This document shows positions 22,847 to 61,364 of a stretch of 64,000 nt of DNA, piece by piece. The position numbers and the translations under genes were made by a program. This DNA comes from Oncomelania hupensis (Eukaryota > Mollusca > Gastropoda > Littorinimorpha > Pomatiopsidae), in contig CM072514.1 in NCBI GenBank assembly GCA_036898135.1, positions 77,225,942 through 77,289,941 on the forward strand, in the 5' to 3' direction. Each line of letters opens with the position of its first letter. Positions within the stretch are counted from its first letter, which is position 1. The notes under the pieces were generated by a model. The model saw only the letters and a list, made by a program, of their open reading frames with translations. It was not told the DNA's origin and made no database searches.

Positions 22847-23127
22847 ACGAAAACAATAAATTTTTTGGTCTATATGGGAAAACATGCTGAAACCTCAATT
22901 TGATTTTTAATGGAAGCGCGCAGAATGAGGCTATTGCAGTTTGTGGACATTTTGTTTATTTATTTATCTCAGAAACGGTTAAACGTTCGGTAAGGAAATG
23001 TCGGCTATAACGATTTCGCTGGTTTTGAGCACACAACAGGCCGATTCCCAGCGGCCAGCACCTGCCCAGATCAGCGTCCATACCGGACAAACTTTATAGT
23101 AGTGGCGAAGAAGGACTTCCGGCTAAG

Positions 23128-23129
<2 letters not shown>

Positions 23130-23202
<73 letters not shown>

Positions 23203-23205
23203 TAT
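23130..23205. repeat. (AT)n microsatellite
   Basis: Alternating AT tract with one phase break (TAATAT), intergenic. Confidence 0.95.
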
Positions 23206-24035
23206 ACAATGATTCTGAATTGTATCAATTTCCACATTGCATGTTGTGCCAAAAGGCTTGCAATCCCACATTTATTTTGTTTTATTAATTTTAATTAAAC
23301 TGAAATAATGTTTTTTTTCAACTGCCCCTATTTCCACAATCAAGAATGCAGGCCATAAATGGGCGATAATACTAATAGGGGGTTGGGTGTGGATGGGGGG
23401 TGGGGTGGGGGGGGAGAAGAAACAAAAATGTTGGTTACTTCCCTAAACCACACTATCTTAGTCCATGCAAGGGCTTTCATGCAGTAATTTTAGAATGCAG
23501 AGACAAAAAGAGAGAGAGAGAGAGATAGGGAGAATGGAGAGATAAAGGAGAAAGAGGAGGAGGAAGAAGACCGCTACTGGCTATAAATTTAGTACTCTGT
23601 ATTACATAAAGGCACACAGTGATACAGTGATACCTTTCTTCAATCTTCTTCTCTGGCTTTTAGTGATAAGCCATTTTTTTTTAATTATGTCATGTAACCT
23701 GCTTTTCACACAGATCTGTAAACCCAGCTCAGATCTAGTAATGACGCAATGAAGTAATTATTATTAGTTTTTTTTTTTTTGATGCACAGAATACTTTTAT
23801 TATATGACCGTTCAATCATTACAATGGGCTCTGCAAGCATGTCGACCCACCAATCTGTTATAATGTAAAATTGTGATCTTTCCTCTAAACGGATTAATTG
23901 GTAAAGGAAAGCATTTACTGTACACTAAAACTGTGTGATTTTTCAATGTAGTTGTCTATCCATATAAATTATCTATGAGATAATAGAGTTTTTCGTATTC
24001 GTAAAGAAAAAACAAATATATAACAACAAACTTAC

Positions 24036-24130
24036 TTCAAATTTTGTCTGAGCTGCTTCACAATTCCAAATCTGGTGAGATGGAAGCACGTTCAGCGCGT
24101 ATGCTCTGGTGAAGCACTCATTATGACATA
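24036..24130 (-). other. Orphan exon-like ORF with good splice sites
   Basis: On the minus strand, a pyrimidine-rich acceptor (TTCCATTACAG) and a perfect donor (GTAAGT) bound 95 nt. This is open in one frame: CHNECFTRAYALNVLPSHQI followed by WNCEAAQTKFE. I do not recognise the peptide and see no partner exons nearby. It could be an exon of an unseen minus-strand gene or of an alternative transcript, or chance. Confidence 0.3.
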
Positions 24131-24833
24131 CTGTAATGGAATAAAACTGGAGAATTTAACGCAGTGTAATAAGTTCTCTGATAAAACCAAATATTTAGAA
24201 TATCCAGACTGCAGAGAAGATGTAGTAGTGCTGCACAAATGAATGGCTTAGAATGCATAGATCAGATGTCGGTAACTTCACCTAAATGGTGATTCATTAA
24301 GCGCAACAGGTTGCTTGGTATTGGTTTCTGAACTTGAGGGTTCAAGGCTAACCCAGATAAAATATTGTGGGATATATATTACAGCAGTTTGCTAAGGTTT
24401 GTCAGATAACCTCAACCCTGTTCTTTACCAAGGACAGTCACCTTTTCAGGCTGGTTCAGTGTGGTGTTGCATTTGAACGGAGCTGTGTGCAAATTGCATT
24501 GACAGTCTGCTTGCAATATTACTTGTGTGTGTGTGTGTGTACTGAAGTTTGTTTCCCCCAAAGCACTGCAGGTACAAATGATATAAATTTGTTTGTTTGT
24601 TTGGTGTGTTAAAAAGTGTGTATTTATTTGGAAGAACAGTACTAGGTTCTTCTTCTTCTTCTTGATGTTGAGGGCCTAGGATCAACTCATTGATCATGCT
24701 GGGATCTATCTAGTTCAAGTTTTATCCTAATGTAACTATGACAGTGTGAGCAGCTAAGTGGAACAAAAAGTTAACTGGTCAAAATTAGTTTGGGTTACGA
24801 TGACCCACATGGGTAGTGATGATTAGGCAGTCC

Positions 24834-25015
24834 TAGTGTTTTGTGTTGTATTTCCGACATCAGCTGGCTATCCTAAGAGATACGGGCTGTTATAACTATT
24901 TAAACTGAACCATTAGTATAGTGTTTTGTCTTGTATTTTTGACATCAGCTGGCTATCCTAAGGTATGCAGGCTGATATATTTTTACTAAAATGTTAGTAT
25001 ATAGTGTTTTGTTTT
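24834..25015. repeat. About 84-bp tandem repeat, two-plus copies
   Basis: The block from TAGTGTTTTGTGTTGTATTT through GACATCAGCTGGCTATCCTA recurs about 84 bp later, and the first part again at about 25003. Confidence 0.8.
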
Positions 25016-25322
25016 CAGTGCTGTCAACAACAGAATAATTTGAGTGCTATCTTCTTTGTGCTATTTTTTGTTTTGTTTTTCATGCAAAGATCTCTCAATT
25101 ATAACGATGATTTGAATATATATAACGATTAGCAATATTATGGAACCAGTCATTCAGTCCAACAAACATACAAAAGTGACTTATTCAAAAAGCTAAACTC
25201 GTAAACCCGCATGCCAGCCTATGCTGTACTATGCTATGCTATGCTAATACGATTAGTTTAGCTCAAAAAAAGAAATCTTGCTAGTCTCAGTGCTCCAACT
25301 CTCAGCATCAATGTTTGTTCTG

Positions 25323-25815
25323 TGTTACGGTTGAGATGAGCACTTTCATTTTGAATAATTAATATGTTTATGCACTAGGCCTGCAATGATACTAGCGTTT
25401 AACTTTCCTTTGATCTTATTTTGCTGGAGGGGTCTTGTATAAGTATAATGTTTATCGATCACAGGTTTGAGAGTAATTTAGTAACATAATTATAATTCTC
25501 GAACTCTGTAGAATGTTCTAGGACGTCAGTGTGTAATTCCAGTGACGAGTTTTGTTTTGAGTGGTTGATTGCGTCATTCTGGATTGTTCTGTATTTTTCT
25601 AGTTTCTTGATAGACTATGTATACAAGAAGCACAGTCTGTGTGAGAAAGAGGTGGTATTTTGGAAAGAGATTTTGTACGCAGTTGTTGATGCTGTTTGCT
25701 GAATAAAGTTGGAAAACTTTATAACGACCACTCCCTGCCTGAGTGAACAGGTTGCGTGAATAAACGAATTAGAGTTAAAAAAAAAAACATTCAAGCTTCG
25801 GGGCTAAATCGTTGT
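25323..25815 (+). mobile_element. LTR-like element, copy 1
   Basis: Starts TGTTACGGTTGAGATGAGC and ends near GAATAAACGAATTAGAGTTA. A polyadenylation-type GAATAAAG occurs before the end. Shares ordered blocks with 61620-62960: TTGCGTCAT.CTGGA, GCAGTTGTTGATG, GTGAACAGG.TGCGTG and TTCAAGC.TCGGGGCTAAA. No coding part is seen beside it, so it may be a solo LTR. Confidence 0.55.
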
Positions 25816-26274
25816 TAGTTTGATTTTGCCTCTAAGGACAAGTTAACAAGAGGCCGGACAAATAACCTTGCTGATAATAATTACATAGCACAGAGGCTTG
25901 TCTGCTGATTATTACAAGTTGCTTATCGGCACGTCCTCATGATTGTCCTTGGCCTATCTTTGCAAACCCCACCTCTTCCTCACTCTACCTTTGAATGACT
26001 CATTTTTATCATTGTCGGTGATTTCCTAGGAGCAGGTTTAAACTTATTACCTCCCTTGCCGCAAGTCTTCTGGGAAGTGAAGTAAAAAAAAAAAAAAATT
26101 TATGGTTAGTGTATGGTGTAATACTAATAGGTTAATAGTTTTAAACCCTGCTCCTAGTCCTAGGATTTAACTAAACTTTACTCTCTTGTCCATATGCTAA
26201 AGGTTATTTTTTCTGTAGATAAGCAGATAGGAATTATGTTTGTGTTTAACTTTTTTTTTTAAATGCTGAGGCGA

Positions 26275-26390
<116 letters not shown>

Positions 26391-26686
26391 ACCTTCATTG
26401 CACAACTCCATTGCTGTCTATTCTGTCATTGCATTTACAGTTTTCCTTATGGATTATTGTGATATTCAGAGATGAAAGATTCAGTGCAATCGTTCTCTAT
26501 ATCTTAAGGAAGTCAAGAAGTAAACTAGATGATGATGATTAATTGCAATCTTTTAAAGTGCAGGGCTCCGTGAAACAGTCATGCTCATTGCGTGCAAACA
26601 ACCTACTGTCCAATACTGTACTAAACCCACTTAGCTGAAGTAGGAACCTCCATCAGTCATATAATTTACAACAACAAAATAGGGAT

Positions 26687-26732
<46 letters not shown>

Positions 26733-26960
26733 AGGATGCTATACGCGCCTTTTCCCAAATCATTCAGGCTCAAAGCGCGGCGATCTATACCAACATACAC
26801 GCTCACCTGTCTCATCCACCCTCACACACACCAAATACACATCCATCACTCAAACAGGTGGTGTAAAGGCAGGGAGATCGCTATTAGAAGACGGAAAGAA
26901 AATCGAATTTTTTATTTTTGAAATTTTTATATTGACTGCGTCCTGTACCATTATTGATTT
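26733..26960 (-). mobile_element. SINE fragment, GGCCTCGTGGCGCAG family, minus strand
   Basis: Inverted copy of the tail of the SINE at 31040-31430: it shares GGTGGTGTAAAGGCAGGGAG and the end AGGATGCTATACGCGCC. The tRNA head is missing. An (AAT)n tract at 26690-26731 is its 3' tail. Confidence 0.78.
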
Positions 26961-27269
26961 AATAGATGAAAGAGACCTGTTTTTTTTAATACCTTTTTGA
27001 AAAATGCAGAAGAATGAGTATGCTTTAAAATTAAATTGAAGGGGAGCACATTCTATGGTCTGGGGGCCGAGTTTGCAAAAGCAGGAACCCCAAGGGTATT
27101 TTTCTTGGAATAACCAGTTAGCTTACTGGGTATTGTCAGCTGGGACTGGCTTCTCAATTACACACACACACACACAAATTAAGTCCTGCCAATTTAAATG
27201 ATTTTATTCCACGAACTCCTCTCAGATTTTTTTTTAGATTTTAGATTTTAATGCTTTATTGTCCCTTTT

Positions 27270-27602
27270 TATCGGGAAATTCTGGGCCGCCTCCCCTGTG
27301 GAAGGCGTAGTCGCAGCCTGTGGCGTGCCCAAACCCAACCTACCTTACATTAGTTGTGATTTTTTTAAATTTAGAAATTCTTTAAATTTTTGAAATTTTT
27401 TTGAAATTTTTCTGGGGGGAGCAAACCGTAGTACCCGGAGAAAACCCCCGAGATGTTGCCCGAGTCGAAAGTAAATAATATTCGGAGAAACATAACGCCC
27501 CGATGCAGGATCGAACCCACACCTGTCAGGCGCCATTGGTTTCTGGCCTGTGGACAAGGCAAGTTAGTCCCGCCTTAGCCCACTTGGCCACAACGCTCGC
27601 TC
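27270..27602 (-). mobile_element. tRNA-derived SINE, minus strand
   Basis: The minus-strand head has GTGGCCAAGTGGGCTAAGGC and GTGTGGGTTCGATCCTGCA, A and B boxes of a tRNA with a long variable arm (Ser/Leu-like). A unique body follows, containing CTCCGGGTACTACGG. Spacer region. Confidence 0.65.
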
Positions 27603-28469
27603 TTTGGGGGCATACAGTTACATGAATACCTTTTATTTTTTTTATTATTTTGTTCAGAATAAAAAAAAAGGACAGGAAAAGTATACTCTTAATAAGCTTA
27701 CAATAGTGCAGCATGTTACTTTCAACACCTTGTCATCGATTTTCTCATTGATCATGTCAACAGGTCGTTAACTCAGTTTGCACACATGTCAGCGTTTTGT
27801 TATTGTTGCTGATGTTGCAATTTCAGGAATTCAACATACTAATTTTACACTTACACCCTCACCTACCCTCACTCATTCACCTTCCGCCCTCCATTCCTTA
27901 TTTTAAGTCAGGATATTATTTATATTAATCTTTACATTGCTAGTATAGTTTTAACAAATTAGAAGAAACAGGATTTCAAATGACTACGCTCTTCACTGTA
28001 CTAGTATTTCAGCTTATAATTTATATTGTTACCCTGTTTACTGGCCTTTTGGTATAATTGTGGACTTGAAATGTTATTACTTCAATATTACACTTTTATT
28101 GAGCTTAATGTAGGCGATTATGTAGCTGTGTAAGGCTCTCTGACAGACAAGGCATTCATCTGTAATCAACTGGTCTGGGTTGGTTCTATTACTTCATCCA
28201 TGACCTAATTTCCCTTGCTATTACTTGTCCATGACTTAATTTCCATTGCTATTACTTCATCCATTACTTAATTTCTCTTGTCAAATGAAACTGTTTGAGA
28301 GGAAACTTCGAGTATGTAACCCAGCAATAAGTAGTCTTCTAGTATACACTTTAGGCTTTACGCCTCCAGGGACGTTAATTTACCCTTACCTTTACGATTC
28401 TTCTAGTAGAAAGGGACTGTTCATAAGTATCGGTGTTCTGAAATATAATAATATAATGACTTCTAGTAC

Positions 28470-28506
28470 TACTGTTCTGCTGCTGCTACTACTATTACTA
28501 TTACTG

Positions 28507-28557
<51 letters not shown>

Positions 28558-28578
28558 TTACTACTACTACTACTAGCA
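28470..28578. repeat. (CTA)n microsatellite
   Basis: Mostly CTA/CTACTATTA units; translates as poly-Leu, which is not a gene. Confidence 0.93.
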
Positions 28579-28704
28579 GTATAGTAGTTATTGTTATTGT
28601 TTGCTTATCTAACTAATCTGTTGGTGGTTTTCATTATATGATAGAAATGATGTTGACATCTCCCTCCCCTGATATAACAATTGTAAATGTAACACAGCCA
28701 CTTC

Positions 28705-28812
28705 ATCCTCATTCTCATGATCCACCTCATCCTCATCATCCTTCTCATCATCATCATCCTCATCATCATCCTCATATCAACATCATCATCACCACCACCA
28801 TCATCATCTCTG
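28705..28812. repeat. CAT-rich simple repeat just upstream of ALDH1L1 exon 1
   Basis: CATCCT and CATCAT units ending about 110 bp before the acceptor of the first coding exon. Because no stop intervenes, it reads through in frame with the ALDH1L1 start; I treat that as chance. Confidence 0.85.
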
Positions 28813-28938
28813 TTCCTAATCGGCGAGGCATCCGCCTCTAACGCAGTGTTCTGCCTGCATGCCGTCTTCTGCCTTGATTGTGCATTTTGCCTAATTGTGC
28901 ATTTGGTAGTTTTGTGCTTGCAGGCACTGTACGGCAAC

Positions 28939-53890
<24,952 letters not shown>

Positions 53891-56800
53891 ACTGCGAGTC
53901 TTCACCCATCATGATGATGACCAGACTCCAACTAACCCAGTACCGGCCTATATTAGAGCACACAAATCCACGCTGAATGTGGCGCATTTGTGGGCTCCAG
54001 CTTACAAGAACTCCCAAAAGGCTTAAACCTTTTCGTTCTTCATAGGAACTGTTGGTCTAGCGCAGTTCTGTTTTCCCTTTGGGAAGTCCCTTCTTCAGTT
54101 TACAAACTCGGAAGGCAGGGTTCAACCCTTTCGTTCTTAATAGTAAAACTATTGTCGTTCTATGCAGAAAGAGAGTTGAGTGTTTCCGAACACAGGGTGA
54201 TTAGGTAGAAAGGAATTTATAACTGTGTGAAGAATTAAATTCCTGTCAAGTAGCAAAGGCTGATGCTGACAACTTTGATGAGAACATTGCATTATTACTT
54301 CCTTTCTACATTGTTTTTCTATGGTCCATTGTTCTATGCACAAGAGAGTTATGATTACATTGAGTATTATTATTATTAGTGTTATTATTATTATTGTTAT
54401 TTGCAGGCCAGTGGTTAATGACTGAATATAAATTTAAAAAAAAACGTTACAGCTGCAGGGCTAAGGTCAAGACTTGATCATTATGAATTGATCATTATGA
54501 ACTTTGAAACTTCACGAACTTGATAGACCTGTTTCTTGGTAAGGTGGCATTGATTAGTAGGCTGAAATGTTAGCCGTTCTCCATCTGAACAGGAAAACTT
54601 TGAAAGCAGATGTAAAATAATAGTGATAGTTGGAAGTTTTTACATCTTTGCAAGCTGATGATTTTAAAAAAAAATTAAATCAATAGTTGAACTTTATAAA
54701 AAAACCAAAAAAAAACCTGCAGGGTGTAAAAAAAAAAGAAGCAGGATGATGGTGATTGAAAATGTATGATTCTTTTCCAATTATTGTGCAGTTTATGAGA
54801 AATGTAGTAGAACAAAACTGTTGATGTTGAGCACTTGTATAGCACTTCTTGTATCCATGCTGTTGTTAAAAAGAACTAAAAATCGGTTACCAGGGGCTTT
54901 GTACATAGTTTTTTTTTTTTTTTAAAATGAGTTGGGGTGATGGGTTATTGAGCAACGAGACTTTTTTTCCCCTATCTTTTTGAGAAGCTGTATAAGAAAA
55001 GTTGTAAGTGTAAAAGTTGAGCATTGTGATGTTTCGTCTCCAAGGTTAGTAGCTTTGGCATTGTAGGGTGTCTGCCGTCTGCTCCTCTCCAGTTGATGTG
55101 CATTTTAGGCTTTTGGGCATTGGGTACCCAAGGACTTTGCCTATATTAAGAACAACACAAAAATTAAAAAAAGGTGGAGGGAGGGGGGGGAGGAAGGAGG
55201 CTGTGTAAACAATGATGAGAGTACAAAATAGTGTGGTTTTCTGTTATATCAGCCAGAGTCTTTCATAGTGTGGTCATAGTTTTTGGCCTTTTGTGTGTGT
55301 GTGTGTAGTACTGTCACTTCATTTTGAGACTGATCCATGCAAATTGTTAGATGGTTGAGGAAGAAATTAGAATGAAAACATTGTGAACCGTATCATAACC
55401 ATTCCTAGTCCTCTTACTGTATACTATATACCAAAGATCACAGGGTATCTGTTATGCAAAAATGAATGGACACATATTAGCACCCACATTCCCCCTCCCT
55501 CCCCCCAATCTTCCCCCATCCCTCCTGTCCCCCAAAAAAATTAATGTTGTAAAAATCCTTTTGAGGTGGTTTAAGAAGATCTTTGGTTTAAAAAAACAAA
55601 AACAAAAAAACTAAAAATGCCAAGGATCTTCTTCTATCATTGCAAAAAGATTTTTACAGTGGTTTACTTGTCAGCTGTCTACTGTCTATTGATCCTACAG
55701 TCAACTTTTATTGTACTTGATAAATATGTGTCTGTCTCTGATAACAAAATCAGTGGAAATGTCACCTTAAAATTTGCCCAACAAGTTGACATCTGAAAAG
55801 CCGGATAAACTATAGAAATATACCCTCAATATTGTATCTTTTTTTTATCTCATTTATAGAATCCCTAAAATAATGTAATGGTTTATTTTTCTCCTTTTAT
55901 TTTCCTGTTAAAACAAAAATTGACCAAGTATTCATATCAGAACCACTCTTTACTATCCCATCAAAACTCTCCCTTCCCAATATTTAAAAAAAAATTGGTT
56001 TGATTCAAAAGGGCACAATATTTTGACTACACCTATAAATCTACATTCCTGAGCAAATGTCCCAAATTTGTTGGTGACCTACACAAATGGTGCGAGTCAA
56101 GAAATGGCACAAGAGAAATTAATTGGTGGTGAGCTCTGTTTTAATGAGCGTACATGGCTTGCTTTGCGAATGTTCTGACTCTGTGAAGCGGCATTTTACA
56201 GCGGGACTTAAACACAGAGGCGCTCTGTTTTATTGAGCATTGTTGGTTTCCCGTACCGGGGAGCAATATTTTTCACAAGGCCACAAAACACAATAAAGGA
56301 AGCCCTTTTTACTGAGCTTTGATTGATTGTTTTTGTGAAGAACAACTGGTCACATTGGAAAGCAGTATTTTACAAGAACACAAAATGGCCTACGAGCTTT
56401 ACAAACTGAAGCAGCCAGAGAACAGCTCCGACGTCACATCTTCATGAAATGTATCTTTCGATAAGATCTACTTCAGAGCTGGGTTGTGGTCACCAAGAAT
56501 TTGATGAATGCTTGCAAAGTTATCTTGTGCAGATTTCTTGATGAAGAGCACATTTTGTTGCTGCACTATTTCAGTGAAAGATCGTTTGCCGTCTCCAAAC
56601 TGATGTTGCTTGTTACAGTTTACGGGTGTTCAACGTTGAGTCAGGGTTGTAAAATGATTTGAAGAGCTTAAATTAAGTTTGATGCAGTCAACTTTTATTA
56701 TGGTCTAACGGTGTTACAATTTGCAGTGTTTGTATTAGCAGTATTATTGATGCTTTGAACATGTGAGTATTCTGGCTACTACTATAGCATGACATTGAAG

Positions 56801-57700
56801 ATTTAGACCATCCTTAGAAGATCTTTGATTATTTATGTACGTTTGATTCTATCATGTCGTTTTTAGAATATTTACGTTCCATGATTGAAGATTTTGAATC
56901 TGGATTTTGTATGCATATCCCCTTTCTTCATGTACTGATTTTGGATTCTTAATGCATCTCCCTTGCTTAATGTTTCTTTTTTTTAACACACACATTACAT
57001 GGTCTTCATAATTTAATAGTTTGTGTTCAAAGTGTTTTTGGTTGACTGTAGTTCTTCTCATTTTCTTGACATAATATAGTTATAAAAAGTACAAGCATAG
57101 TCATTCAAATGTTAAGGTCTAAGACTTGCTATAATTGGATATAAAACTTCCCCATCTTTTATTACAATTATTTGTTAATGTTAGGTGGTTTTTTTTTGTG
57201 TATAATTATGTGTATACTTTATAATTTACATTGATTTTGTGTGTTCGTAATTTTTTTGTTCAACCGACTGTCGTTATTTTTGTGTGCAGATTATTCCTGA
57301 CATATAATTGCATAAGGTACAAGCATAGTAATTCTGATGTTAAGGTCTACGACTCGCTATCATCGATTATATTACTCCGTTACAGTTTTGTATCTAGGTA
57401 ATTTTTCCTGATTATGTTAATCGTGACTTTCACATTTATTTTCATGTTTTTTATATAGCGCTATGCCAGCTCAACTTGAATGAACTAAAGTAATTGTGTA
57501 TTATTTTATTATGAATACTACAAACAAGTGTTTGGATATGAGGCCAACTATACTGTAAGTATCATAATTAGGTAGATAATTATCTCATTCGTAAAGGGTA
57601 ATAATATTTGTTTCTTATTTAGATCTGTGATATCATGATACAAATTATTGTTTGGAAATTTACCTTGTAAATAAAAAAGAAATAATTGTAAAAAGAAATA
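53891..57700 (+). other. ALDH1L1 3' UTR and downstream sequence
   Basis: No gene is seen after the stop at 53888-53890. AATAAA occurs at 56292-56297 and 57670-57675, so the 3' UTR may be long; the true end is not determinable. Otherwise AT-rich unique sequence with short A and T runs. Confidence 0.4.
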
Positions 57701-58096
57701 TTATGAATTGAAGAATTTGTAAACAAAAATTCAAAATGCTTTGTTAATGTAAGCTAGTAGAATTTGAAGATTGTTGGTTTATTCAGCGTTGTTTTAATTG
57801 TAACATTCTGGCATGAAAACAAAGTAAATAGATTGGTGTTCATTGATGAAATCTCTGAAAATGGCCAACCCCGGAAAACATTTAAAATCATTTTATAGAT
57901 TTTTTTTCTCAGTTGCATTTTTTTTTTGTGTGTGGCCATGCCATACAAATTTATTTTATTTATCATCATGGAGTATGAGATTGCATATGTGCTGTGTGCA
58001 GGCATGTATACCTAATTGTGTCACAATTCTTTGGTAAACATGGATTTTATGTTGCATAAAACATGTTCTTTGTTTTCCTGGCATTATATTCTGATC

Positions 58097-58830
58097 CCCC
58101 GTGAGGGTGCCGGGCGTTTCAGTATAAATAGGATCCCCACTTTCTGAAAATGTAGTGCTTGAAATGCCCACCGTCGCTGTCTTTCTCCTTTTGTTCTTTC
58201 TCATTCCTACTCTGTTCTATCAATCTACTAAACCATCTTCTTCGCTGGACCAGTCACCTACCTTTTTTCTTGAAAACTCTTCCGGGACAAGACTCCTGGG
58301 AATATGGGACGCTTTCTGTCAAATGGTCACTGGGCTTCCTATAGGCGGCAAGGATAGCTCAGTGGTCAAAGCTCACGACTTGTGTGGGTTCGAATCCTGA
58401 CTTCAGCAAACTATTTTGTGATTGCTGGATATTACAGGCCAGCGCCTTGGGAAGCTCTCTGAGCTTTTAAGTGCGCTATATAAGAGAAATCTTTCTTTTT
58501 ATGATATGATTATTTGGCAATGTAGGCATTTTATGTGTTTTGTTGATATTTTATAATGATTGTACATGTATTCTATTTTGTTTTTGTAAACGGGGGTTCA
58601 ATAAATTAAGAGTATAGCCTTGGCATCCCCTGCGTGGGATGCCTTTATTGTTCAGTGATCGACTGGTGGAGTGCCTTCAGTGTTACAATTAAGATTGTTT
58701 TGGCAGATCTCTTGTGCAGATCAGGGGGCGAGTCCTCTTTCAACCAAGTTGAGGTCTTGATTTTGTGGTCCTGATTCGGCTATTTGCAGTCCGCTGGACC
58801 CTGTAAGCAATGAACGAATAACTAACTAAT
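58097..58830 (+). mobile_element. Unclassified ~570-bp repeat family, copy 5, with nested SINE
   Basis: Starts CCCCCGTGAGGGTGCCGGGC and TTTCAGTATAAATAGGATCC. It is split at 58343-58499 by a SINE inside the conserved CTTCCTATGATGTTATTATT. The 3' end is diverged (CTGGACCCTGTAAGCAATGA). More decayed than copies 2 to 4. Confidence 0.8.
58343..58499 (+). mobile_element. Short tRNA-derived SINE, copy 3
   Basis: GATAGCTCAGTGGTCAAAGC (A box), GTGGGTTCGAATCCTGA (B box), end GCGCTATATAAGAGAAATC. ATGAT/TATGATAT-like flanks suggest a short target duplication. Confidence 0.85.
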
Positions 58831-59045
58831 TATACTCTGAATATGTTCTAAAAGTGCCTCATGTAAAAAGTTCATTAGCATTGAAAGTAATTTGTTTGTC
58901 AAATTTAGCACTTAGCTTCTCAGATTCTGTGCCTTTGTTTCTTCTCCAAATGAACCATTTTGTCCACCATTTTGTTTGTTAGGAACTGCTTTCCTGTTGA
59001 TGTTTTTCTTTCTTAAAATGTAAATTATAATTTTTTTGGAATGTC

Positions 59046-59290
59046 CCACCGCCGTAGCTCAAGTGGTAGAGCGTTTGCCTGGCACACTGATGACCCAGGT
59101 TCGAATTCCGTGGTGGGCGAAATAAAAGGTGGCCATTTTTCGCTGTTCATTTTAGCAGTACGATTGCTCTGGGGGTTCAGTGTTTATTTAGGTCCCTACC
59201 CCTTTTTTTCCCTGGGATGGTTATCCCCGTCTGCTATATCACCGATGGTGGGTGTAGACGTTAAATCTCGACGTTCAGTCATTGTATGGA
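59046..59290 (+). mobile_element. tRNA-derived SINE (CCGCCGTAGCTC type), plus strand
   Basis: CCGCCGTAGCTCAAGTGGTA and CAGGTTCGAATTCCG form a well-kept tRNA-like head. The body contains GGGATGGTTATCCCCGTCTG and ends GACGTTAAATCTCG. In the ALDH1L1-PSMD6 spacer. Confidence 0.82.
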
Positions 59291-61364
59291 ATGTGATGTT
59301 TTTAGTTGCCTGATTTTAGATTATTAGGAGTGTATTATTTTGTTTGCATGCAGTTGGTTTATTCTTTGATTGTGTTGGGCTTGCTTGATTTGCATCCATG
59401 GTGGTGGTACATAGTATAACCTCCCTCTCCTTGGCTCCCCCCCCCCCCTCCTCTCCCCACTCAAAGGAGGAAAACTCGTTTGCCTTTTAAAAATATTAAT
59501 TTCCTTAATCTGCTTATATCTGTAGACAATGTGTGAAGGTTTGCGATTGCGTCATGGTTAAAAAGAGACAGATGAAGATGGCATGCTTTTTAACATTTAT
59601 TTATTGGTGGTTGTGTGTTGTTTAGTTTTCACTTTTAAGGACAGATACATTGTTCGACTTTTTGTGGTTTGGTTAATTTATTTAATCCTAACTTTGGAGG
59701 GTGGTACATTGCCTTTTTTTTTACATGTTTCCCTGTTTGTATTGAACTTTTCAGGTTGCAAGCGCTTTTGTGTTGTTTTTAAAAAAATCTTTGTTGGATT
59801 TGTTATGTTGTTTTGTTTTTTGGTTTTTAATATTAACGCGTCTTTTGTTGTTGTTGTCGACCCTTTTCTTAATGATCAAAGAAAGATCTGAACTATTTTA
59901 CTACCGTTACAAAATTTGTTTTGGTGTGCGGCTCTTTTTGACTTTAACATAATATATGCGGTTTTATCTGCAACTTCTTATAATAATACTACAAGTCTTT
60001 TTTCGTGTGTGCTTTACTTGCACAAAGTATTCAGTTTTACGCTGTTTTGAATACCAAATACTGTTGTATTTGTCAGTGTGATTTTTTTTTTTATTTGTTA
60101 GAATTTATTCAGCTTTGAAAGTTAAAATGCAAAGAACATTATTCAGTGAAAAAGAAAAGATTTATTTAAGGTCCAAGAATTATTTACTACATGTAGCGTA
60201 ACGAAGTATATGATGCAGAATTACTAATAATTATGAATGAATGTGTCATGATTCTATAACTTAATGTTTTTACATGTAACTGACTTGCAATTGTGGTTGC
60301 ATCAACAAGACACCATTTGAAAAATATTTGTCACATATATTTGTTAGTTCAGAATAAACACAACACCCAAGTGCAGTTTTGAAGTGGACATTCTTTCTTA
60401 AAATTCTAGATTTCGAAAGATAGAAATGAAAGATTGCAAAATTTAAATAAAAAAAGAAATGGGTATAAATTCATGACTGTAAGATGGGAGAAAATGTTTA
60501 TTTTCAAGTGTTTGAGAACCAGATCTGATATATATTGTTGCAAATGAAACTGTAAACTACTTGAATGAAACTGTAAAATGTGTGGCAATGCGCAACGAAA
60601 ATAAACAAGTAAAACAAAAAACATATTGGGTTGTCTTCTTTAATATTATCAATTCAATAAATGCGACAAATCAAATCTAAAAATGTCGCAAGCAATCCAA
60701 CTGTTTTTATACAAATACAACAGCAATCTCGCAACAAGCACAACTCTCTCAACACACATACACAAAAATACACCTTCAATGGTGCAATTCCAGTCTCTAA
60801 TGATTACACTTCAACCTTTCTCTCCCCAAAGTGGCTTTGTCACAAAAAGATTCACACAAATTTCAACATGCCGCATGCTAAAGAAGAAAAAAATATGTTC
60901 CATCAAGACCTAAGAGATTATAACGTCAATATTTTAATTCACTAATTCTTCTGCTAGTAAGTAATATACCTAGTCGAGTCAACAAAATGTGTAGTACCCA
61001 CTACTTAAAAAATCCCTTGTTTTTGCGAGAAAAAAAGTTTTTCTGCTTACAAATTCTTTATTTCATTTAATGTGGGTTTTTTCACCAAAACTGATCTTAC
61101 GTTTAATTTGCTTGCACTGCCAACAGCACAAAGGCTGTTTTTGTGTCCCTCAAAACAAATAATGGACAAGCGAGTTCCTACAGCCTGTTAGAAAAATTCC
61201 AAGCTTTACCTAAAATACGGAAAACTATGCTTCGAGAGCCCAGCGTCTAATGCACATCTTATATTAATAGAACCCTCTTCATCTGAGCATTGACACATAC
61301 ATGCTCCTCAAAAGACCCGAGCAACACAACACTGCTTACACTGTGTTAGATGTGGAAAAATGTC
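59291..61364. other. Convergent spacer, no gene seen
   Basis: AT-rich DNA between ALDH1L1 and PSMD6. The right part should be PSMD6 3' UTR: the nearest AATAAA on the minus strand is at 61062-61057, 303 bp after its stop. The hydrophobic reading frames at 59583-59952 come from T/G-rich sequence and have no family features. Confidence 0.45.

Noticed and set aside
28717..28938. Hydrophobic N-terminal extension of ALDH1L1 read through the CAT repeat
   Set aside because: The acceptor at 28921-28923 shows this DNA is intronic; the frame is open by chance.
59048..59118. Possible tRNA gene on the plus strand
   Set aside because: It continues into a body shared with 7770-8217 and 44240-44945, so it is the head of a SINE.
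59583..59952. Hydrophobic frames in the convergent spacer
   Set aside because: T/G-rich DNA yields Val/Phe/Leu-rich translations; no other coding evidence.
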